64,000 bases of DNA from Dioscorea cayenensis subsp. rotundata (lineage: Eukaryota > Streptophyta > Magnoliopsida > Dioscoreales > Dioscoreaceae). Shown here in pieces: positions 52,471 through 64,000 of the stretch (position 1 is the stretch's first letter; the number at the start of each line of letters is the position of its first letter). The stretch lies in assembly GCF_009730915.1 (NCBI RefSeq), contig NC_052489.1:22561916-22625915 (forward strand). Reading direction: 5' to 3'. Below the pieces are notes generated by a model that ran no database searches, was not told the origin of the DNA, and was given only the letters and a program-made list of their open reading frames with translations. Position numbers and translations under genes: made by a program.

Positions 52471-52817
52471 TCCCTCTTCAATCACAACTGATGAAGATTG
52501 AGATTGCGCTTGAATTTCTCCTGTAGCTATACTAGCAATGGCTTTGTAAAACCATCCGCCACTTGATCTTGTGAAGGGATGAATCAAATGTCAAGAACCT
52601 TGCATGTAACTCGATCTCGGACGAAATGGAAATCCACTTCAATGTGCTTGGTCTTGGCATGGAAGACAGGGTTCACTGACAAGTAGGTGGCACCAAGATT
52701 ATCACACCATAAGCATGCCGTCCGAGATTGAAATACACCAAGTTCACCAAGTAACGACTGTACCTAAATCTCTACCGTAGCATTAGCAATTGTTTTATAT
52801 TCTGCTTCTGTGCTAGA

Positions 52818-55800
52818 TCAAGAGACTATTGCTTGCTTGTGCGCACTCCATGAGATCAAGTTGGATCTAAAAAAAACAACAAAGGCACCTGTAGACCTCC
52901 TATCATCCTGACATCCCACCCAATTAACGTCGGGAAAGGTACCCACCAAGGTGGAGGCAGACCTATAAATCTTCATACCAATTGTTGCAGTGTGATTAAG
53001 ATACGGAAGTATCCGTTTCATCGCCGTCCAGTGTACGTTGGTAGGACAGTGCAGGAATTGACACACCTTGTTAACAGAATAAGCTATATCAGGCCGTGTG
53101 AGAACAAGGTACTGAAGCGCCCCAATAGTGCTTATGTATTTGGTGGCCTCCTCGGGACCTAACGGATCCCCAATAGTAACAGAGAGCTTGTCGGTGTTAG
53201 GCATAGGAGTAGTAGCACCTTTGCATGTCGTCATGCCAACCCGACGTAGAAGATATGTCACATATTTGAACTGAGAGAGAACAATGCCATTATCCAATTA
53301 TTTCACCTCAATTCCGAGAAAGAAGTGTAACTCACCAAGATCTTTTAAGGCAAACTCACTTTGCAATTTTCGCAAAAGAGTCTAAACAGCCAATGAGGAA
53401 GAGCTTGTGACAATAATGTCATCAACATAAATGAGAACATAGATAGTAGTTGCACCATTGTTATAAATAAATAAGGAAGTGTCAGCGCGAGAAGACATGA
53501 ACCCAAGTTCCTATAGCTTTAAGCTGAGTCTAGCATACCAAGCTCGCGGTGCCTATTTTAAACCATATAGAGCCTTATACAGCTTGCACACAAGATGCGG
53601 TTGCCATGAGTCTATGTACCCAGGAGGTTGATGCATAAAGACTTCCTCTTCCATAACACCATGCAAAAACTCGTTTTGAACATCCAATTGCTGCAAGTCC
53701 CAACCACGTGATACAGCAATGGAGAGAACCAAGCAAATTGTAGCAGGTTTAACCACTGGGCTGAAAGTATCCTCATAATCAATACCATAACGCTGTCGAA
53801 ATCCTTTTGCCACTAGACGAGCTTTGTATCTGTCGATGCTGCCATCCGCCTTGTGCTTAACCTTGTAAACCCACTTATAGTCTATGATGTTTTGAACGCA
53901 AGTGGGATGAACAAGACTCCAGGTAGCTGAAGTGCTTCAAATTCCTGATCCATAGTATGCTTCCAATTCGGATCTGCCAGCGCTATATCAAGCGACTCCG
54001 GTTTATCAGTGGCACTATACTCGTAACGAACAATGCCATCTATGAATATATGAGGCACCCTGATGTTGCCACGTAGACATGTCGTCATGTAGTGAGTGCT
54101 CCCATGTGGGGTAGGCGGCACAATAGGAGACTCAGATGCTTTAGGAGTGCTCGACGCTGCACTGGCCCACACTTGGTAGGCACTACCGCTTTCATCCCAT
54201 AAGGCAGTCCCATTCCAGTAGGAGCAAACGGGGCCAAGCCCAGCCCAGTCATTTCATCCACCACACCAGGAGACACCGCATCTACAGTGTCATGCACGTT
54301 CGCCTCACCATGCACAGGGGCAACCTGTGGCTGAATAAAAACACCAGGCTACACAACAACAAGAGCATTAGTAGGTTCATTAGTCGCATAGCCATGATCA
54401 ATACCCGGAACAATTGGAAAAAGAACAATTTCTGATAGGATGCGAGGACCAGTCATGCACAAAGAGGTGGCAAAAGGAAGTACTCCCTCATCGAAAACAA
54501 CATTGCGGGAGATGTATATATGACCAGATGTTGGATCAAGACAATTATAGCCCTTATATTAAGTACTATAGCCGAGAAATACACATCGACGAGAGAAAAA
54601 CTGAAGTTTGCGAGCATTGTAGGCTCCAAGATGAGGCTAACACGTGCACCCAAAAACCTTTAAGGAGTAATAATTAGGTTTGCTATTGAACAATTTTTCT
54701 AGTGGAGTGGAATTATGTATAACTTTACTTGGTAGCCGATTGATGAGGTAACTAGCAGTGCTAAAGGCTTCATCCCAAAACTTGAGGGGAACACCTGAAA
54801 GGGCAAGAAGAGCTAAACCAGTTTCGACGATGTGCAGATGCTTTCGTTCAACTGCACTGTTTTGTTGAGGTGTGTGAGGACAAGAAACATGATGAGCAAT
54901 GCCAACTTGATTAAAAAATGAATGTAATTTGTGATACTCACCCCCCACCCACAATCGGGTTTGTATGCAAAGAATCTTCCTATCAAGTTGTTTTTTTCAA
55001 CAAGAGTTTGAAAAATGAACAAATGTGCGAAAAAAACATCGACTCTTACTTTTTAAGAGGAAATACCCAAACAAACTTGCTAAAATCATCGAGAAAACTC
55101 ACATAATATTTAAAATCCCCAGCAGAAGTAAGAGCAGGACCCCATACATCGGAGTAGACAAGTGCTAATAGAGACAACAAAAGTTCATGCGAAGTAGTGT
55201 AAGGTAACTGATGACTTTTAGCCTGTTGACATGAATAAAAAACTGACACATTATTGGAACTATTGGAACATGGAAGATTATTTAGACTAAGCACACGAAG
55301 AACTATAGAAAGCGATGGATGGCCGAGACAATTATGCTATCTTTCTTGAGTGGGTGTGGCAATGGAATAGGCATGTTTGGAGGACGCAGATGGTGAACTC
55401 GATAGGAGGGGATAGAGGCCACCCCTACATTCCCCACGAAGAAGCATTCTCTTCATTTTCTGATCCTTAATAAGAAAATGGTCAGGATGATATTCAAGAA
55501 ATACATTGTTATCAGAGGTTAAAAGGTAAACGGAAACAAGATTTTTCTAGGCATTAGTGACATGGAGAATATGTTTCAAGGATAAAGCTTGATCCGGGGT
55601 ATTAATCGAGGAATGACCAATATAACTAATAAACATACCTGCACCATCTGCAGTGTGCACCTGATCATGACCATGATATTTGTCACAGATTGTTAGCTTA
55701 TCGAACTCGCTAATGATGTGGTTGGTGATGCCTGTGTCAGTGTACCAATTGGTATCGGCATTGTAAGGGATGTTGTTGATGTAGTTAGCCACACAATCAT

Positions 55801-56748
55801 CCTCTGCCTGGTAGGAGTGATTGAAGTGATGACGATACTTCAACGCATTGTGTACCACCTTACCACACACTTGACATGTAGGCCTTAAGCTACCACCGCC
55901 CTTCTTGTTCTGGCCCTTGGAGTAGTCACGGTGTTCGCGGCCCTTCTGTTGTGGTCCACAACCATTGCCGCCGCGACTGCCACCTTGGCCGCCACCAAAA
56001 TGGCCTCCCCGAAACCATCACCATGGCTGCCACCTTGATAGCCTCATGAAGGGAGATTGACGGTCGAACCAATTTGGAGAGCCTGATTCTATTTTTCCAG
56101 GTGAGTCTTATAGAAGAGAAAATAGGCATAGAACTCAGACAGATCGATCGAGTCAGACCTGGTCATGATAGAGGAAACCAGCGGGTTGTACTCAGTGTCG
56201 AGACCCGCTATGATGTAGCCGATCATATCATCATCGCTCATTGGATGACCTGTAGACGCCATCTGATCCACAAGTAATTTCATGCGGTTGAAGTACTCCA
56301 TCGCGCTCAAATCATTCTTGCGCATTGTGGAGAGTTGCATCCAGATTTGCATGATCCGGGCCTTGGATTGTGATGTGAACATGCGTTCAAGCATAACCCA
56401 CACCTTTGATGCAAATGTCAAGCCAATGACCTGCGACAGCACTGCCGGTTAAAGCGACACAAGAAGTGTGCCGAGTACTTGTTGATCCTTGAGAAGTAAG
56501 ACATTGTACTCCAGGTTGGGAATGACCTTCTCAACTATCTTGCGGTTAATCATCTCAGTCACCTTGATGGTTGTTGGCGGCGCGACCTCCGATCCATCAA
56601 TGAAACCAAGAAGTTGATAGCCTCGGATGATAGGCATTTGTTGCGCCTTCCATAGAAGGTAATTTTCCCTCATGAGTTTCACATTGATGAAGTTGGTGAG
56701 ACCAAGAGATAATGCCGCTGTGCCGGTTGAAGAAGCACCAGAATTCAT
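52818..56748 (-). pseudogene. Degenerate gag-pol of the 52-57 kb copia
   Basis: Recognisable pieces in order on the minus strand: gag (56748-56449 and 56442-56089, with MREN.LLWKAQ and MEYFNRMKLLVDQMAS), protease region (NWYTDTGITNHI near 55740), integrase zinc region and core (YSDVWGPALTSAGDFKYYVS near 55150; PHTPQQNSAVERKHLHIVE near 54880), reverse transcriptase ([14 protein letters not shown] near 53790; [10 protein letters not shown] near 53425), and RNase H (53297-52818, [19 protein letters not shown]). Frames change and stops intervene repeatedly. The YVDD motif survives. Confidence 0.85.
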
Positions 56749-56782
56749 TGGATGTTTTGTGGAAGAGACCTCTATGATACCA

Positions 56783-57002
56783 TAAAAGGAATTAACGAAT
56801 TATGGTTTTGTAATTTGCGTACCTTGCAGGTTGCATCCTTCTCATATTTATATATAAGATAGTGTTACAATTTTATGGTTTACAATCAACGTTGATACAT
56901 ACCCTGTAATTATGTGATATGATTTGATTCTTACCAACTATACATAGATGTGATATAATTTGGTTTCTTACCAACTATACATGGATCCTAATTATCTTAA
57001 CA
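56783..57002 (-). repeat. 5' LTR of the 52-57 kb copia
   Basis: 220 bp. Directly adjoins the tRNA-Met-like primer site. Confidence 0.92.
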
Positions 57003-57179
57003 GGGTGGAAGTGAATGTGTTGAAGTTTTGACCACTGTTTAAGATGGGGTTAAAAAGAGTTAGTTCTAATTATGGACAATGATATGGATCTAATCATGAT
57101 TGATTACCCTCAATCATATTTAATGAATTAATTAAGCGTAGCTGGCAAACCACCAATTGTACTAATTATTTTTAATACA

Positions 57180-57870
57180 TAATTTTAACTAATAAAGGTA
57201 TTCATAAATTAATATATTTTTATTTTTGACACGCCATTTGATACGGTTTTAATAAATTATTATATTTAGATTTTTGGCACTGTATTTGGTACAATATTAA
57301 TAAATATTATATTTATATTTTTTTGGCATGATATTAATAAATTAATATATTTTTATTTTTGGCATGACATTTGACACTATATTAATATAATTAAATTTGT
57401 ATTTTTGGCACGGTATTTGATACGATATTAATATTATAATTATATTTATATTTTTTACACTATATTTGGCACCATATTAATAAATTATTATATTTGTATT
57501 TTTGGCACAGTATTTGGCACAATAGTAATATATTATTATATTTATATTTTTGGCACGGTATTAGACACGGTATTAATATACTATTATATTTGTATTTGGA
57601 CACTGCATTCGGCACGGTATTAATATAATAATATATTTGGGTTTTGGACACTGTATTAATGAATTAATTTTTTTAAAAAAATATGTTTAGCACTACATTT
57701 GGCACCGTTGAGTAAAATTATTGAATTTGTATATATATTTGGCACGGTATTTAGCACATAATTAAAAAAATATTTCTAAAAATTATATATTTGACACAGT
57801 TTGTAAATTCTGTGTCAAATGTTGTAACAAATTTGTTACGATTTTTTTCCTGTGCTGATTTTTCTGTGCC
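57180..57870. repeat. TTTGGCAC array, right arm
   Basis: Reverse-complement counterpart of the 50.5-51.15 kb array. Its outer edge has AAATCGGCACAG on the minus strand, also seen in the isolated patch at 20.87 kb. Confidence 0.75.
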
Positions 57871-58699
57871 GATTTAGGATTTTTTTTTTGTGTGTGCGCA
57901 GTGAGTAGCTAATACTAAATGCGATTGAAATAAAAAAAATACATGACTAGCAATGAGATAGTAACATTGGATAAAAGAAAGACATTAATTTTATAAGCAT
58001 AAAATATATATCCATCTCATTCACATTCATGAAGCTAATTATTTTTATAATTTACTGAATTCTTTCTAAACTGAAGTTTGAGTTTATGAGCATTATTAAA
58101 ACTAGTCTACATATACATACTCCTTCATTTAATAAAAAAAAATTAAGAATGCTCCGATGGAGAATTATAAATATATATATATCCATTATAAAAGCTACTT
58201 CTTTATATCTATATATATATATATATATATTCCTTGATTTGTCTTTGATGTTTTCTTTAGGTAATACTAATTAAAGACAACAAGAATAGATTTATAGTTT
58301 AAACAACACTCACCGGTGAAGCAAAGACATATGAGGAGGAAATGGAATATTGAGAGAAGACCATCATTAAAGCCTTGTATGTGAGAGAGCGATTTTTTTT
58401 TTTTTTTTTTTTTTTATATATATAAAACCAACATTTCGGATGTATTTTCTAATATCATATCCTCAAAAATAAGAAATTTTTTTAAATCTTTTTTATTGCT
58501 GGGCTTTTTTGTACTTTCCAGTATTGCTTCCAACAATAGTTATGTAAAATTCTTTTCATATATTTACATACATAAGGGCACTCTTATAGAACCCCAAAAA
58601 ATTATTTTGATTTATTTTTGAAAAGAAAAACCCCCATTATATATATGTATATATATAGCAAACTACTTTTAACAAAATATATATATATATATATATATT

Positions 58700-59928
58700 G
58701 ATAAAGGTGAATAAACTTCAATTTATTGAAAGTGAAATCATTGTAGCATAACAAGAACAAAATCCATTGCAGAAGACTAAGATTAAACCATACTAGGAAG
58801 GAGAAAATAAAACAAAAAGGAAACTATACATCTACTAGAGGTGGATAGAAAAAAAACTACACACATAACTAAAAATGCAAAGCGGATAAGGCAACCATCA
58901 GACATCTAGATTGCCTGCATTATTCTGGGAGTTATTAGGTCATTTGGAAGCAGAAACCAAAGGTCTCACAAAGTTAAGGCTTCTTTTAATTGATGGAAGT
59001 GATTCCTCCAATTTAATCTTTTGAAAGTATAGTGTTGCATTTATCCAAACAATAAGCATGTGATAAATTTTGTAGATAGACGAAAGATGTGGTAATCCTA
59101 TGCAAGAGAAAATATGATTATTCCATTTGATCAAAATATTCCAACAGATCACTCGAAAAAGCAGGTTTCCTAAACCACATAAACTTAATCACTATTAGTC
59201 CACTGGGAGGACCAAACATCCTTGAGGGTTGTTGGAGTGTTTGGGACATTGAATAAAGTAGAGTAGTGCGCCCAGATACTAGATGTGAACAGACAATTTG
59301 AGAGAAAGTGGTCCATTTTCCGTCGCTGCATGGCAGATCGAGTACATAAGTAGTCATGAAAATTTTGTCGTAGCCACAATTTACCAAATTATTCATATTT
59401 TAAATCTTGTTGTCCAAGGCTAGTCAGTTAAAGATTTTAATTTTGAGAGTATAGGCCCTTTTCTATAGGGATTTGCTAACGGGCATTTAAGCCCACCATC
59501 ATTCAAGAAATTGTAAAAGAACTTAACTGAGAAATTCTCATTTTTGTTCCAAGGTCAAGTCTTGAAATTCACCCTTAGTTAACATTGTGGATAGACAACC
59601 ATAAAGTTCATGAAAAGTATTGCTAGGGCTAGCAACAATAATAATTCAAATTTTAGCACTGTGAGATAGGGTTTCTGCACACTCAAGAACCAGATTGAGT
59701 TAAATGTCTTTGTGTGCTTTAATATCAAGCCATGTATTAAATTAGAAAAGGGTGGATCAATTTAGCATCTCTTAGTAATATGTTAGCTTTTTAATGAAAA
59801 GTAAGCCCGAAATTAAAAATGCCTTTCAAGAAGAATAATTCATATTCGGTGAACGTAAAAAAACAATTCTAACTGGCTAAATCTGTTACAATTGAAAGAG
59901 ATCAATGGAGACAACATTGAGAACAATA
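58700..59928 (-). pseudogene. LINE 3' fragment, right arm
   Basis: Reverse-complement copy of the left-arm LINE fragment. The zf-RVT segment is at 59396-58940 (NCLFTSSIWAHYSTLFNVPN and ICWNILIKWNNHIFSC). It shares the truncation point with the left copy, so the LINE was there before the inverted duplication. Confidence 0.75.
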
Positions 59929-59941
59929 TATATATATATAT

Positions 59942-60156
59942 TGTTAAGATATCTTCTGAATATTTATATCTATCAATTAGACAGCTGTGATTGGCTTAGA
60001 TTGAATGCTTGTAATTACTGTATAGGTTCACTGCATCTATTACTTTTCTTCTTTGCCTATAAATATGGGTCTTGTATACTTTTCAAAGGTATGGAATACA
60101 GTATCATCTTCTTCTTTTGAAGCCAGATTATTTTCTTTCTCTTCTGTTATCTTTTA
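59942..60156 (+). repeat. 5' LTR of the second copia
   Basis: 215 bp with TATAAATA near 60058, a plausible promoter, and TG...TA ends. The partner LTR lies beyond the window. Confidence 0.8.
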
Positions 60157-60408
60157 TGGTATCAGAGCTCTATAAAATTTTTGCTCAAAATTTAGTATCT
60201 CTTGCTTAAGGCTTCTGTTAGTTTTCATCCCTTACATCAGAGATTTGTTAGATCTGTTAGATCTCATCGTTGGAATCCAGCTTTCCTAAAGCTCTGCAAC
60301 TAATTTTGTTTATTTGGCTTGTTTTGATCTGGTTTACCTTGTTGTATTCATGCTACTATTATTCCACTTGCTGTTTACCTGGTGGGTTGATCTTAGTACA
60401 ATTCTTAT

Positions 60409-61538
60409 GGCAAACTCTGATGTTTCATAGCCCATAACCATTATCCTTGATGGTACCAATTATTCACACTGGGCTCAAGCTTTTCAAAATTTTCTTCGTG
60501 GCCGCAAGCTTTGGAAATAGGTTACAAGTCAAGTTAGCCTTCCTGTAGCAAACAAAGAAGTATATTCTGATAATTTTGAGGCTCGATTTGAAGAATGGGA
60601 CAGTAATAATCACAAGATCATTACTTGGATTACTAACACTTCAGTGCCTACCATAAATTGTTTATTTAGCAGATTTGACACTGCAAAATGTTTTTGGGAT
60701 TTCTTGGCTAATCGCTACACTGCTACTGATCTCTCTCGTCAGTATCAAATTTCACTCCGCTTGCATGATATGAAACAACAACCTGGACAGTCAATTCAAG
60801 AATTTTATTTTGACATGGTTTGTTTATGGGATCAACTTGCTAAGTCTGAACCACCATGGGATTGCAAGAGTGATGCTAAGAAATTTACTACCCATCGTGA
60901 TGCCAATCGTCTTATCCAGTTTCTAATGGTATTGAATGATGATTTTGAGCCCACAAGAGCTTCCATTCTCAATCAAAGGCCACTCCCTACTCTTCATGAT
61001 GCCATTAAGATTTTGCTCTCAAAAAAAACTCGTAGATGTATTTCTGTTCCCCGTTTCACAGATACAGTTCTTGTTACTCATTCCAGTGTAAAATCCTCTT
61101 CCTCAAAAAGTTGTAACTATTGTCACAAACTTGGGCACTTTGTTATGGATTGTCCCACCAGAGTATGTCTCATTTGCCAGAAGAAAGGCCCTCGTCATTT
61201 TCCTCAGCATTATCCTCAGAATCCAGATAAGTCTAGCGGGAAAAGTTTATTTTCTCATGATGCTGCCATTACTAATTCTTCTCCAATCTCTGATCATGAT
61301 CATCTTGGCTTTGCTTCATCAATGGTCCCATTGAGTGAAATTGAATCAATTATCAAACAAGTTCTATCAAAATCTGTCACATCTACAGCTCTATCTATGA
61401 CTTCGGGTACTTCTTGGTATTTTGATTCTGCATGTTGCAACCATATGACTTCAGATCCCACTCTTTTCTCTACAAAACAAAGTCATCCTAATGCACCTAC
61501 TATACAAACAGCTGATGGTTCTTGCTTGCATGTTAGTT
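60409..61538 (+). pseudogene. gag and protease region of the second copia
   Basis: From an ATG near 60409 the frame has stops at about 60428 and 60519, then is open 60644-61538. Features are a gag/UBN2 region (YQISLRLHDMKQQPGQSIQE, then FYFDMVCLWDQL), a CCHC knuckle (CNYCHKLGHFVMDC) and a protease-like WYFDSACCNHMTSDP. The usual D-S-G protease triad reads D-S-A, so protease activity is doubtful. Confidence 0.8.
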
Positions 61539-64000
61539 AGATTGGAAATATTTCCAAATCTGATGTTACATTATCTGAAGCTTTTCTAATTCCCAAACTA
61601 CAACTTAATCTATTATCTATTGGGAGAATCTATGACCTTAGACTTCATGTTTTTTTTTACTCCTTCTGGTTGTTGTGAGCAGGATCCGCAGATGGGGCAG
61701 AATCTTGGGACCAGCCGTAAAATTGGTCATCTTTTTGAGTTGGTTTGCCTTCATCTTCCTCGGTCATTGTTCGCTCCATCTCAATCTGCTGCATCTACCA
61801 CATCCACTCCATCATTAAGTCTATGGCATTCTCATTTGGGCCATGTGTCTGTTGGTCATTTAAGATTATTATCTTCCCAAGGTTATTTAGGTTCTGTCAA
61901 GAATGATCAATTCGATTGTTCTTCTTGCCAACTTGCTAAAACTCATGCTTTACCATTCAATAAAAGTGATTCTATGTCTTCTGCATCTCTTGATTTAATT
62001 CATTCTGATATCTGGGGCCCCTCCCCTACTACAACAATGGGTGGATCAAAATATTTTGTTATATTTGTTGATGACTATTCCCGATATACATGGCTTTATC
62101 TGTTGCATCATAAATCAGACTTGCCAAAGATTTATGATGCAACAGATAAAGCCATGTATATCGGGAATAGTCATCAACAAATATAACAAAATATTTGTTG
62201 ATGACTATTCCCGATATACATGGCTTTATATGTTGCATCATAAATTAGACTTGCCAAAGATTTACCATGAATTTGCTCTTATGATCAAAACTCAATTTTC
62301 CTCTGCAATTAAGATACTTCGAACTAATAATGCCATTGGAATACAAAGAATCCTCACTTCTTCACTTCTTACATTTGAATGGTACAATTGTTCAGAGTTA
62401 TTGTCCAGGTACCTCTCAACAAAATGGTCGAGCAGAGAGAAAACATCGTCATATTCTTAACACTGCTCGTTCCTTACTCATTTCTACTGGTTGTCCTGAA
62501 CGATTATGGGGAGAAGCCGTTTTAACTTCTGTCTATACTATAAATAGAATTCCTTCTCCTGTCATACACAATCAAAGTCCTTTTGAACACCTTTTTGGAT
62601 CTTCTCCTGATTACTCCCAAATTAAAGTTTTTGGTTGTGCATGTTTTGTTCTTCTACAACCCCATGAACATTCCAAGCTAGAACCTCGGGCTCGTTTGTG
62701 TTGTTTTCTTGGTTATGGGATTGAACACAAGGGCTATAGGTGTTGGGATCCTCAATCAAAAAGGCTCAGAATTTCCCGTCATGTTGTCTTTTGGGAGCAT
62801 AAGATGTTTGCTACTATGTCTAAATTTCATCTTTCTTCAGATTCATCTACAACCTTTTTCACAAATCCTTCCATTGATATTTTTCCTGATGATGACCATT
62901 CAGTAATACCAGTCCAAGTTTCATTGAATGCAGAACCAACTCTTGATGACTCGTCTGGTTCTCATTTTTCTGTAACGTCTGCAGATCAAGCATCAACCCA
63001 GTTTGATTCCTCTATTCCATCTCCTCCTGTTCTTCGTAGATCTCAGAGGGTAAGAGAACCATCTACTCGTTTTAATGATTTTCATTATTTTTCTACTATT
63101 CTTTCCCTTCATGAGCCTATTTCCTATCAAGAGGTATGTTCTAATCCAGTTTGGCAGCAAGCTATGATTGAGGAATTACAGGCTCTTGACAAAATACAAA
63201 CATGGGATCTTATAGACTTGCCTCTTGGAAAATCTGCTGTCAAATGTAAATGGGTCTATAAGATAAAAACTCGATCAGATGGCACTATTGATCGATACAA
63301 AGCTCGTTTAGTTGCCAAAGGTTTTGCACAAGAACATGGTATTGATTATGAGGAAACCTTTGCTCCTGTTGCTTGAATTACTACAGTCCGAAGTTTACTT
63401 GCTGTTGCAACAGTTTGGCAATGGCTATTGTTTCAAATGGATGTAAAGAATGCCTTTTTGAATGGTGATCTTATTGTGGATGTTTATATGAAACCACCAC
63501 TAGGCTATTCTCATCCACCACATAAGGTTTGTAAACTTCATCGAGCACTTTATGGTCTTAAGCAAGCTCCGAGACCTTGGTTTTCAAAATTCAGCCCTAC
63601 CATTTATCAACTTGGGTTTAGTCCTAGTCCATATGACTCAGCTTTGTTTCGATGCTCCAATAAATCTGGTGCCATACAAGTTCTTCTATATGTTGATGAC
63701 ATGATTGTTACTGGCAATGATATTGATGGCATCAATGAATTAAAAACCTTTCTTCATCAACAATTTGAAATGATGGATTTGGGATTTTTGAGTTACTTCT
63801 TGGGACTGGAGGTCACATCCAACTTTGATGGTTATTTTTTGACTTAGGCTAAATACGCCTCTGACATACTTGATCGAGCAGGATTGACTAACAGTAAAGT
63901 TGCTTCTACTCCTATAGAAGCTCAAGTACACTTTACTCCTCATGATGGATCTCCCCTTTCTGATCCTACCTTTTATTGCCAGTTAGTTGGTAGCCTAGTG
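61539..64000 (+). pseudogene. pol of the second copia (integrase, RT), interrupted
   Basis: The pre-integrase zinc region (LWHSHLGHVSVGHL, FDCSSCQLAKTHALP), then integrase core (HSDIWGPSPTTTMGGSKYFV, IFVDDYSRYTWLY), is broken by a 130-bp rearrangement at 62061-62190. The frame then resumes (GTSQQNGRAERKHRHIL, KVFGCACFVLLQPHEHSK). Reverse transcriptase follows: KCKWVYKIKTRSDGTIDRYK, then QMDVKNAFLNGDL and LLYVDDMIVTGND. In-frame stops include about 63374 (TGA where an Arg codon is usual) and 63845 (TAG). It runs off the window. Confidence 0.85.
62051..62260 (+). repeat. Direct-inverted-direct repeat in integrase
   Basis: Bases 62051-62115 are repeated as an exact reverse complement at 62130-62194 after a 14-bp loop. 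The forward sequence from 62061 then starts again at 62191 and runs to about 62260 with two changes. Net insertion 130 bp, not a multiple of three. Confidence 0.95.

Larger units (their letters stand above)
52251..57002 (-). mobile_element. Full-length Ty1/copia element, GGGTG duplication
   Basis: LTRs of 220 bp each (52251-52470 and 56783-57002) open TGTTAAGATAA and close TTA/CTA on the minus strand, so the termini are TG...TA. The flanks are GGGTG at 52246-52250 and 57003-57007, a perfect target duplication. The primer site is TGGTATCATAGAGG (56769-56782); a purine tract precedes the 3' LTR. Coding order gag, protease, integrase, reverse transcriptase, RNase H defines copia. Many stops and shifts make it inactive. 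Confidence 0.92.
52010..59928 (-). repeat. Right arm of the palindrome, split by a copia insertion
   Basis: The arm comprises 52010-52250 and 57003-59928. The 4752 bases between are a later copia element. Marker matches to the left arm include TTAAGATGGGGTTA-type sequence near 57040 with 51290, the array at 57.18-57.87 kb with 50.5-51.15 kb, and the LINE zinc-finger segment at 58.94-59.40 kb with 48.75-49.09 kb. The 434-bp non-repeated centre is 51576-52009. Confidence 0.85.
59942..64000 (+). mobile_element. Second Ty1/copia element, right end outside window
   Basis: The 5' LTR 59942-60156 (TGTTAAGATATC...TTTTA) is followed at once by the tRNA-Met primer site TGGTATCAGAGC at 60157. Gag, protease, integrase and reverse transcriptase follow in copia order, and the RNase H region is cut off by the window. 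The LTR begins like that of the 52-57 kb element, so they may be related lineages. Target duplication cannot be checked; the left flank is (TA)n. Confidence 0.88.

Noticed and set aside
50467-57905. A single CACTA transposon spanning the palindrome centre
   Set aside because: The sequences outside both CACT-like edges also pair with each other, so the inverted repeat extends well past them and no 3-bp direct duplication exists.

Overview
This window is nuclear DNA from a flowering plant. Split genes with GT-AG introns, plant-specific families, telo-box leaders and dense LTR retrotransposons all say so. The GC-rich first exon of the CDPK and a geminivirus-derived relic of the kind reported in yam genomes make a Dioscorea-like monocot plausible, but this is inference only.

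Layout. Positions 1-7.6 kb hold an F-box/DUF295 gene (+) lying between two direct copies of the 3' end of a DNA polymerase delta small-subunit gene. The complete polymerase gene (14 exons, minus strand) follows. A 2.6-kb solo LTR (8.03-10.66 kb, AAATT target duplication) separates it from a complete seven-exon calcium-dependent protein kinase gene (11.87-17.40 kb, +). Two SAG39-like papain proteases face each other, at 19.5 kb (+) and 45.8 kb (-). They are an inverted duplicate pair that also shares promoter and leader sequence.

The 24 kb between the proteases is accessory DNA. It holds a CACTA-like subterminal-repeat patch, a second solo LTR (21.74-23.53 kb, TGTAA duplication), and a complete hAT transposon with a broken transposase (24.25-29.94 kb, GACCTCAA duplication). 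It also holds a pol-less copia-type element carrying gag plus a foreign ORF (30.62-37.19 kb). Several intron-bearing gene scraps lie on the minus strand (neprosin, ADNT1-type carrier, XRN exonuclease, one unidentified). At 41.0-42.8 kb is a circularly permuted, degenerate geminivirus-like integration.

From 46 to 60 kb the DNA is repeat-built: a possible MULE with tandem duplications, then a palindrome of about 7 kb (arms 48.19-51.58 and 52.01-59.93 kb). Each palindrome arm carries a LINE 3' end, (TA)n tracts, GGCAC-rich arrays and a ubiquitin-like pseudogene. The right arm was later split by a full-length copia (52.25-57.00 kb, GGGTG duplication). A second copia (59.94 kb to the window end) abuts the palindrome. 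Its integrase carries a direct-inverted-direct template-switch scar.

Five host genes look intact: F-box, POLD2, CDPK and the two proteases. They do not form a pathway. No rRNA, convincing tRNA or CRISPR was seen.
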